This document shows, one piece after another, positions 55,372 through 64,000 of a stretch of DNA of 64,000 nucleotides; the first letter of the stretch is position 1, and each line of letters begins with the position of its first letter. A program made the position numbers and the translations under genes. Source of the stretch: Malaya genurostris (lineage: Eukaryota; Arthropoda; Insecta; Diptera; Culicidae). The stretch lies in the NCBI RefSeq assembly GCF_030247185.1, contig NC_080572.1:38355383-38419382 (forward strand), written 5' to 3'. The notes under the pieces were generated by a model. That model was not told the origin of the DNA, made no database searches, and saw only the letters and a list, made by a program, of their open reading frames with translations.

Positions 55372-57324
55372 GCAGAAATTAGAGGATGCGTACGGCGGTC
55401 GGGGTATGGCGATGCGGAGAAGAGGATTATGAGCAACTTTTAATACGTTGATGCTGTTGTGTATTTTTTTTTGTCTTCCGCTGCTATATCATCTCTACCG
55501 AAGTGGTTGCAGTATCCTTAGAATGTACCTATCATCTATGTATACACCGGCAGGACCCCAGCGGTAGACGGCGTGCGCACACGCATACTGCACTGGTGAG
55601 GTATGCAAACAAAGAAGATAGGTTCATATAAGCGATTATTTATTTTCCAAATCAGATTTTGAAATTAAGGGGAAGTAACTTGACTGCAAGCTCGCAATGA
55701 CAACACGGTAAAGGATACGAACACCATTATACCTCATGAAGATAAGTCAGCTTACTGAGAAGCAAAAGGCACGGATATTTTCGAACTCCGAAATCCAACC
55801 GTCTAACGTCATTTTACCACCCAAGTGGGCGGAATCGACTGATCGTTGGAGCTCTGTGTGTGCATATTGTGCTTCCGAGAGGGATTAAATACCAGTGCGA
55901 TGGGAGCGATGGGTGAAATAAGACTAGTTAGATAATTTTATGCGTGCCGCTATGAATATTGAGCATAAAACTGGTGATATTCGAACAACGTCATTAATGG
56001 TATTGAGATAAATAAGCTCGTAGATATAAACGTTAAATTAACGCTAAACGCTTATCGATATAATTATCAAAAAAACTTTTCTCTGTAAGAGGATAAATAA
56101 GGATTTACGAAATTAGAAGGATTATATATTTAGTGCCGAACCGCTGCTGTGGGTTGAGGGACGATTTCAATGTGAAAAACTGAGCATAAAATTCTCGCCA
56201 GTGTGCGCCACAAAGAGCGAGAGAAAGAGAGAGAGTGAGTGTGTGTGCAAAAGAAAGAGTCATTTGAAAGCATCGTAAAAAGCACAAAAAAAAATTGCAA
56301 CACCAAAAACCTTTCGGAAAAGCGATTGGCTAAATTCCGAAGGAAAACATGCTAATCCCGATTTTCCGCAAAATCTACGTCGCTGTTACTCCGAATCCTT
56401 TATCTCTTTCGCGCATTATTTATGTCATCACTATTATTGATAGAGCTAGAGTTTTCATTTTGTGGGTGGTACCTAAATGTGCGCGATTTCCATCTCGCTT
56501 TCGCAGAAGATATTGCTGAATTTATATTTTGTTCTCAATGAAAACCCTAGTAAACAGTTAGGATCAGGGGATCATATAATTAATTTGTTAGAATGATGCT
56601 AAAATAGTCAGCTCTTGTTGTATTATCATACGTCGAGAAGTGTTTTGTTTATTCAAACATCTGAAAGATTCGACTTCCGATTCATACAAAAAGAAACATT
56701 GTGAAACCATTTCAAAACCAACTTTTCTTTTGAGGTTTCCTTTGACGAGTCTTTTTTTATTACTTATGTCCCAGCTCCTAAAATTGATTTCTGATTTTTT
56801 TATTGAAATCTTATAATGAGTGGTATATTATTTATGCTTGAGTCTTTAGATGATGCTGAATGCCCCCGAAGTGAGAATATGAACGAATAATAATTTCGCT
56901 CTAACCACAAATAGGAACATAGATAAAAATGATATAAATAGTAATTAAAATTTTAGCCTGTTCAGTCGACCTGATGATATAATGAACCTCTCTCACATAT
57001 TTCACTACTCATATGCTGTGCTGTGGGTGCGATAAGGTTGTATGGGAAAAAGATGAAAAAGTCTATTCTCTCGCTCCACCAAACTTTTCATGTTCCTTTT
57101 GGATCCCATTAGAACTATGCAAAGTTTAAGTCGATGAAACTTTTTTTTCTCGCCCGAGTTTTAAAGTTTGTAAGGGATTTTATATGGAAAAACTTTTTAC
57201 AAATAAATCGGCTGGAGATCACCTTATAGACACTGAAAATCTTAAGTGCATGTATTGTTTTTGTAAGAAATTCAACGAGGATGTAACGCGTCGCTGATCG
57301 CTTTCTCTCTGGCTTCACCCTAAG
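55372..57324. other. Presumed 5' flank of the zinc-finger gene; no other gene seen
   Basis: 55380-55620 is less AT-rich and may hold the promoter and 5' UTR (minus strand), but I identify no reliable TATA or initiator. The remainder is AT-rich with a (GA/GT)-rich patch at 56210-56250 and no coding signal. Confidence 0.4.
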
Positions 57325-57412
57325 AATGTGCTTAGGGCCCCCCGGTGAATGACCGATAGGTTAAAACCGGGCTAAAATAAACAACTAACTAACTAACTAA
57401 TGTGCTTAGGGC
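57325..57412 (+). mobile_element. Very short 5'-truncated LINE tail with target duplication
   Basis: The direct repeat aatgtgcttagggc lies at 57325-57338 and 57399-57412. Between them are 60 bp ending in 'aaaataaac' plus (AACT)n-type repeats, a typical short-repeat LINE 3' terminus. Parent family not identified. Confidence 0.8.
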
Positions 57413-57539
57413 ATATAGCGGTTTATATTAGATTGCTAGGTGGCATGCCAGTTCAACATAAACGGTTATGCACCGATAAGTCCAAAACGAAGCGTAAACA
57501 AAATACTATAACAGTGTTTGTTGTATTCTTTTACTCTTA

Positions 57540-57830
57540 GGCTAACCCCTGAGTGGGCCAGTTAAAGTCGAAAATTCGTTTTCGTTCGGTACATCAGTTT
57601 AAACATTGCATTTCTATGCAAAACAGTTCAGGGTTTTTAGCGAAATTCATTTTTGTGCTGCGCACATCACTGATTTAGATATTTTTTTACGTTTCGTCTT
57701 AAACTCGTCAGTACCAGTAAAGTCGCATGTGGTCGGCCAGCAAAGTCGTCTGTGCGTTTTCAGATTAAATATTGCCCTTCGGCGCAATATAGGAGTGTTT
57801 CGTGAATAGCATTAACTTTACGTTACCCCT
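57540..57830 (+). repeat. Family P repeat copy
   Basis: Contains 'gctaacccctgagtgggcca', 'attcgttttcgttcggtaca', 'ttttacgtttcgtctt' and 'aatagcattaactttacg', phrases shared with 7400-7560 and 51830-51950. Confidence 0.6.
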
Positions 57831-57929
57831 GAATAAATGCTATAGTAGTATTTATGACTTACATACTCAGTGGAGGACCACTTAGCATAATTCTTTGCGA
57901 ATATTTTAATGGTTCTAAAAAGAACCGAT

Positions 57930-58430
57930 TTGCGGAATATATGCACTTATTTGTTTAGGAACTCAAACTGAATTCAAAAATTATATTCTGAAACTGTACG
58001 TAGGAATATAATTCTGGCTTAGAAGTCAATTCGAAAATGCAGGTTCGAAGTTCAGATCTAACCTGAAGTTCCAGAATCTAAATCTAAATTTCATATACTG
58101 AGTTTTGTTCTGGATTCTTGAAGTTAAAATCCCAAATCAGAATTCTGGATTCGATTTCCGAATATAAGTTAAGGGACTAAAATCAGTTCCAAAATCTAGT
58201 CAAGTTTCTTGAATCTAGAACTAGGATTCAGTTCCAGAGTCAACATTTTAATTCCTGAACCTGAAATCTGAAACTAGATTCTAAACTTGAAATTAAGTTC
58301 AGGTTGGCCAGAATCCAGTTTCGGAATTCAGTTCCGTATTTCAGTTTAAGAATTTTGTTGCAGAATCCAATCCAATGTTAAATTCCTAAATCTACATCCA
58401 GTATTCAGAAGCTCAATTCGGTTACTGATA
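57930..58430. repeat. Degenerate short-period array based on a TTCAGAATTC-like word
   Basis: About 500 bp in which variants of 'ccagaattcagttc', 'ctgaaat' and 'gaattctgg' recur every 10-14 bases without exact periodicity, producing partial palindromes throughout. No coding potential. Confidence 0.6.
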
Positions 58431-58739
58431 ATCTGTTGTTGCTGTTTCTAATTGAGAACTACTAAACACGACATCCGAAAAGCGAATGAGATTGCGACCT
58501 GCGCGTGTTAGGCTTTGTACTACACGAAAAGTCAGTTGTTGCAGCTGTTGGTGGAAAATCCTAACCACGACGTCCAGTTCCGTGTAAAGCACAAAGAAGA
58601 AATGATCGATTTTAGTCCATGATTTGCCTTTTACACTCGTCCAACTGAACATAAGGACTGATATAACTGCCCCACAACCTCAAAACCGTCGTCACGGGTA
58701 CGAGAAAGGTAAACAAGCGTGATGGTTCTTTTCATTTTT

Positions 58740-58840
58740 TCAAAAATAATTTTTGAGTTATTTATCTTTATCTCACAGTGTTGAAAATTAAATCATAAAT
58801 TGCCGATCATATTTCCAGGGTGGCAAGTGACCGGGAAAAA
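58740..58840 (+). repeat. Family R fragment
   Basis: 'ttgagttattt', 'aaatcataaattgccgatca' and 'tatttccagggtgg' match the 3' half of family R at 22790-22860. Confidence 0.5.
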
Positions 58841-59941
58841 GTCGGGGATATTTATAAACAATCCAGAAAAATATTACTAGCTCAAATATGAGTAACAGTT
58901 GTTAGCATCAGTGTTGGTGATTGCCGAAAATTTGACAGAAGCTGCTATATTGCTATCTATATTGTGTACAACATTTTCAATCCGGTAAAAGATGATACAA
59001 GAACTCGAGTCTCTCAATGCATGAACCGCGAGAGAATTTTTCTACATTCCTTCGCTCCACTTCTTACTCTGAGTATTTCACGGCCTTTAAAAAAAATTAC
59101 AGTCTGATAATGATCGTTGCTGTGTGGAATTTGGTTCTATGTTGAACATTGGAAATCGAGAGAACACCCCATGTCTCGTCCAACGATGTTTATGGGCTTA
59201 GCAACAGTTTTAAATCGACCAGGTAGCATCAGAGCTTATGACAAATCAATAACAGAACAATGAAAGCTCATTTAAAAAAAAGGATAATTTTAATGCTAAA
59301 ACTTTTTATTAAGTTTTAGAATAAGCGTGATGCCAAAGTCTCAAGGTAACATCGGGGAAATTTTGAATAAAATTATTAAAAATTCGTAGGAGCCTTCATG
59401 GTTTTATGTTTCTAGTAAGTTCACTACAAGTGTTACATTGATCTTCTAGAATCAGATCAATTGTAGAAGGATTTCTCATAGCAGATAAATTAGTTGAGCT
59501 ATTGAAAATGAAACTGGCTGAAGACCAGCGGTGAGTTCATCATGAAGAACTCGTACTTTCTTATTATTTTTCTAATTACTCCACGAGAGATGTCTAGAAT
59601 TTAGAATCCTTTCAGGAAAAAATACATCGATACCTTGTCCGTTTTTACTGCTATCATTTGATTTATTAGGTTATCAACCCATTGGAATAGAAAATATTTC
59701 AAAAGAGGGATGTCATGACGGATATAACTATTGTTTATTGACTAACATATACATTAGAAAAAATGGTGTTTTGGAAGAGCAACTCGTTTCTGCTAAATCT
59801 GAAGTATATTTACATCTCATGATTTTAAATTAAATTTTATTACATGAGAATTTATATTTTTCGTCCGATAGGACATTGTTAATAATTGGTTTTATAGTTT
59901 CCATAACAATCAGAGCATGACAATTCATCAGAGGGTATTAT
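58841..59941. other. No gene seen
   Basis: AT-rich sequence with no recognised repeat or coding pattern. Confidence 0.4.
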
Positions 59942-60298
59942 TCATTGAACATACGTGTTTAAAAGCGAATTACTACAACTTAAACAGCGTATATCCATAT
60001 GACAGTTTGTTGTACCATGGCCAAAACCCTGGCAATGACGATATTGTGTTAGGTTCGCTGTGCCATCATGCAATTTATAATTTTTCCGCCAAACTGAGAC
60101 TTTCACTTTCACTTCCGGAAGAAACGAAGACAGCTCTGTACAAAATGCTTTGCAATTCCAGTTGAAGAGTTTGCAGATTGTAATTGGTTTTCCAGAGTAA
60201 GCGTTTATTTTAAAGATTGTTGTTGATTTATTTTCAATCCTATGTATACCAAAAAAACAGTCATGTGCGCTCGGAAGAAATCGGTTACGTATAACCAA
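59942..60298 (-). pseudogene. Jockey-like LINE ORF1 (Gag) fragment
   Basis: A 118-codon minus-strand frame. Its C-terminal part, YRHCQGFGHGTTNCHMDIRC, is a gag zinc knuckle typical of Jockey-group ORF1 (usually Q-C-x-R-C-Q-x-F-GHG-x-x-NC). Here the first Cys of the knuckle is Tyr, so it is mutated. The upstream part (FCTELSSFLPEVKVKVSVW) fits the preceding domain loosely. No reverse transcriptase follows and no ends were found. Confidence 0.65.
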
Positions 60299-60599
60299 AA
60301 CTCCTAGATGACTACAAAAAGGCTTTATGCTTTTCTTATGTGCACTAGTAATAATAGATATTTCCTATTTATACACCGAGATGCCCTAAAAGTACTTCAA
60401 TCCTCAATTAGCGAGCATTCACTTGTTCTTATTTGGACATGGGATATCTATTTGAAGCTTGAAGAAAAGGAATATTTAAAAAAACCGAACAGAGGCGATA
60501 GGTTAACTATTCCAAAAACCGGGAATTTTTATCTCGCAAACCGGGAAATTGAAAGCGGCAATTCACTTGCCACTCTGTTATTTTTTATGACATGGAAAC

Positions 60600-60740
60600 G
60601 ACATGGAATGACGATAAGAATTTACCCATTCTTCCATAGGATGAATTTTCAAAAGACGCCCCATAACAAAGTAAAACGTATTCTCGTCAAAAAATTTACA
60701 CTCGTCAAAAATTTGGATATCGATTTCATTCCGATCAGTC
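60600..60740 (+). repeat. Family R fragment
   Basis: 'gatgaattttcaaaagacgc', 'ccataacaaagtaaaacgta' and 'ttctcgtcaaaa' match 22895-22960. Confidence 0.5.
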
Positions 60741-63700
60741 TTTTCAGAAACAAACGTCCTGTTCTCGACAAATCCTAGCCAACCACTCTCATCATACCGA
60801 CACCCACAAAAGGCGCAAAACGTGTCACTTCTCCTTAAGCCGTTGCAGTCAAAGACTGAGTAGAACATCATACACCCTCGTTACGACTTTCGCATAGCTT
60901 TTTAATTAACCTCACTAGTGTTGAAGCGGTCGTTCTCACGTGTTATCAGAGTCGGATTTGATCTGCCGAATTTGCTCGTTCCAAACTCTCTAGTGTACAT
61001 ACAGGAAAAAATTCGGAACCTTCGCACAGATCTTATCGCCCATTTACCAGTCGAACTAAATAGCAAACGGATGTCGTTCTACTCGGTGATGGTGGTGGTG
61101 CTCTGGAAGGATTTAGACGAGTAATGCCATTGTTTGCACACAATCACAATACCGTTACGAGCTTCGAAGTAAATCGTTTTTCTTGCAGTCGTTTGAGCAC
61201 AGCAGAATCGAAATTGGCCATGCACTAGGACGACTTGCCCGGATTCTTGTCGTTTGTTTCACCCGCAGTCGGAACGAAAACCAGAGCTCAACATTCTCAT
61301 TGAAATATCAGTTGCAGCAATAAGTTCCAATTACGATTCGCTTTTCAGTGACGATTACCACTGAACAGCAAAAAAATGTATAGTCCTAGAATTTTTGTCG
61401 TGGAGTGTGGCATTTTGATTTGACTTTCCATCACCGAGAACGAACAAGAATCGGACTCGCACTTCTGTTGGTGATGTTGATGATGATGAAGGCGTTCTGC
61501 CTTCCGGGGCGGAAAATTAGTTGATACCTAATATAAAAGCAGAACAATATGATTATTAAGTGGGTAATGGATTTTAGTTTTTTTTCCGGTGCGGTAGAAC
61601 GCGAAATAAAATTTCTTGGTTCGATCGTTATATTTTTTTTATTGAATTGAGTATTTTTACTATACTATGTTCAATGTTAACGGCAAAATTTACATCTAAT
61701 TTAATATTTTATGTACAAAAACTTAATGGCAAATAAAGTGCAAATATAAATAGCCTCCAATATAAAAATTGTAGATCAGTAGTTCCTAGCCTTTTTATTT
61801 TGTGGATCCTTTTGGAACCATATAAGTTCTCCGCGGATGTTTAAAACTGATTTTGTTTACTGTAAATAAATTTATACCTTGCTTCGAAAATTTCATAACA
61901 TCAACGGAAAAAACACACAAGTTTTAAAACCGACCACGTGATTATTATTTTGGCAATAATCATTATTATATTAAACTCAAGGCGACAATTTCAATAGTAT
62001 TAACTTTCGTCAGTACCTAACGTAAAACGGAAAAAGCCAGTCTGGATAAGATCATTGACTGGGAGTGCGATGCGGTGTCCTGGTGCCGCTCTCGAAACAG
62101 TATAATTTCAATGTGTTGTTTAATACGTATAGTTAGAAATTTGGTTGAAATAGTTATTTTGAGTGATAGTGCAGGTGTGGCAAGTGTGTGTTTAGTAGTT
62201 AGAGTGCTATTTATTGAATAATATTGATCCGCGAAACTAAAGATGCTCAAGCGGCGGAAACTGAGAATTTACCGTCCGAAAACGATGTTAACCGTTTAAC
62301 CGATCGAAACGCCGTTTGCATGTCATTGTCGGTGTTGTCGGATTCATACTGAAGATCTAGGGTTGGTCTGCAGCGGACCCATTCGCGAGTGTTTTTATTT
62401 TATTGTTTCAGTGGTCGTGTTTCATCTCGCGTTGCTGACAGCAGAGCGATCAGCAGAAAAGGGATACTGGTGAGATCGTTCCTTGGAGATATTTTATATT
62501 TTTCTTACTTATCATATTTCTCCTGAGTATCGAAATTTTGTTGAGATCATATTATTTCCCAAAACATATCCGGATCTCTTTCCCTCCCTACTAACAAATC
62601 TCCTATCCCGTGATGCTCGTGGAGATACAGTGGTACCCGCGGTCTCTAGAAACAACGAGTATCGGACTAACATTTATTCCTTTCCCTCAGTAGTTCAGCC
62701 TTTGGTCGTAGCCAGCGTCGTTATTGATCATTTAATAAAAAGTTAGGAGTGATTGGGTATGTACAGTGAAAATGATTCGCTTCTCCCAAGCTTAATTTTT
62801 TGGTTCATTGTACATTTCCACTCATTCAGTCAATCACGAATTGGAACTACGGGCGATCTACTTCAGCTCAGCTCAGCTAGTCAGTACCTAACGTAAAACG
62901 AACTGGTAAAAGACTGATGATGGGAATAGTATTTAGAAATGATAATTTGCCGACGAGATAACCATCAAGACAAGAGTCGAACCCGTAAGTTTTCCTATCT
63001 TGGCAAATTGTTCCACGAATTAAACTACTATGGTTATGAAACAATTTTGAAAATATCCAGAAACTGTGTAAAAAACTACTATTTTTTTGCGCGGGTGTAC
63101 AACACAATAAAAAACCACTTTAAAAAAGTGCGTTACTTCGGAACTCCGTATAAAAAACTGCGTAGCTTGGGAAATCCGTGCAAAAAGCACGTAACTTCGT
63201 AATCCACCTAGTGCCCAAGTAACAATTTTTGTTATACTAACTTATTTGTGACTAGTTTGCAACCAGATATTTGAGTTATTGATACTAACATCTAACCACT
63301 TGCGTGACTCAAAAAGTGCAGTTTCTACTAGTTTCTATGTCGGTTAAAAATAAGTTGTCGTTACTTTGTTGTCATCGACATTATAAACATTGAATGAATC
63401 CATAATGTTTTCCTATCAACAATAAAAAGACAGTATAGTACTTGAACAACAAAAAAAGGTCAGTATAGGACTATCCTGCCTTTCATTGTTTTCGTCGAAA
63501 AGTAGTTTAAAAAAAGTAATATCCTGGTTTTATTCATGTTTTATACACTTCTTGCGACTCAATAGTGTGATCGCCATATTCAAACCAGCAAAAGTTTTTT
63601 AGGTTGCCTTTTCGTTATCATTACATTGGGAAAACCTACAGATAGCTATCTGAATCAATGCGGAAGTTGTATGTTATAATGTTTTAATATCTAAGTTATT

Positions 63701-64000
63701 GCTACATCAATTCACCGTAACGATTTACATATACGTTTACGTATTTATAATGGTTTCGCAACGGAAATTAAACCTTTTTTCAACTAGTAGCTAAAACCAT
63801 AGCTGTTATTAAAGATATGTTAGAATCAAGTAACGATAACTTACAAAAGAAACACTGCCGTCACCTTGTTTTAACCAGCATTACATAAAAAACATGTTCG
63901 TGCTCTTGTTGCAACATAGTTGGGTTAAGTGGTATTAGAACTAGTTACGGGTTGCGAATATTGGAGTCAAATAAACTTATTTTTAACTAGTAGCTAGAAG
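60741..64000. other. Mostly unassigned flank
   Basis: 60900-61520 and 62230-62480 are more GC-balanced than the surroundings. 62384-62416 has an acceptor-like 'ttattttattgtttcag' followed by a non-coding stretch, so an untranslated exon of an outside gene is possible but unproven. 63080-63215 holds short imperfect repeats of 'aaaa-gtgcgttacttcgg' type and ends in 'ccacctagtg', a reversed family M terminus. The rest shows nothing. Confidence 0.35.

Overview
The window looks like nuclear DNA of a mosquito (Culicidae), probably culicine. It is AT-rich and very repeat-dense. The transposon families are ones known from mosquitoes: ITmD37E-type Tc1/mariner, LOA-type and R1-clade LINEs, and a recurring repeat that carries GAGAAAGGC ends and a CTCGACGAACTGAGCAAATG-(TG)n core. 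No prokaryotic features, rRNA genes, CRISPR arrays or intact tRNA genes were seen. The species assignment is inference from repeat content only.

There is one convincing host gene. It is a C2H2 zinc-finger gene on the minus strand, running from about 55.26 kb down to 32.97 kb. I assembled it from six exons (55259-55135, 55077-54892, 47443-47108, 34288-34201, 34136-33343, 33268-32971). All junctions keep the reading frame, giving 1827 nt (608 codons plus stop). The product has a lysine-rich start, a Ser/Pro-rich and acidic middle, and eleven C2H2 fingers at the C-terminal end. Its two large introns (7.4 and 12.8 kb) are full of transposon debris. A 46-codon open frame overlaps the proposed start in another frame, and an A10 run separates the two.

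Nearly everything else is mobile DNA. At 2.9-3.8 kb lies an internally deleted mariner. A 1.1-1.2 kb element with CACGG termini is present three times (3899-5129, 5775-6906, 42596-43818), and an empty site in the same window shows a 2-bp target duplication. At 11.4-17.5 kb a full-length R1-clade LINE with both ORFs open sits between (TG)n tracts; its 3' end lies inside a ~700-bp tandem duplication. At 18.4-19.3 kb a DD41D mariner-like copy has had its 5' end replaced by an inverted copy of its 3' end.

From 27.7 to 32.0 kb there is a nest of insertions. An old DD37E-type transposase gene (+) was interrupted by a deleted Mos1-like mariner, a 1.3-kb ITmD37E element and an ORF1-only LINE derivative with a 15-bp target duplication. 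Further relics include a second DD37E transposase (8.9-9.4 kb), two mariner scraps (36.6, 38.4 kb), a LOA-like RNase H region (44.5-45.4 kb), a Jockey-like gag (60 kb), tRNA-derived SINE-like segments (38.1, 54.3 kb) and a 60-bp LINE tail (57.3 kb).

The last ~20 kb (44-64 kb) and 20.9-27.7 kb are mostly unassigned AT-rich sequence with scattered repeat fragments. All protein-family statements come from reading motifs by eye; no database was searched.
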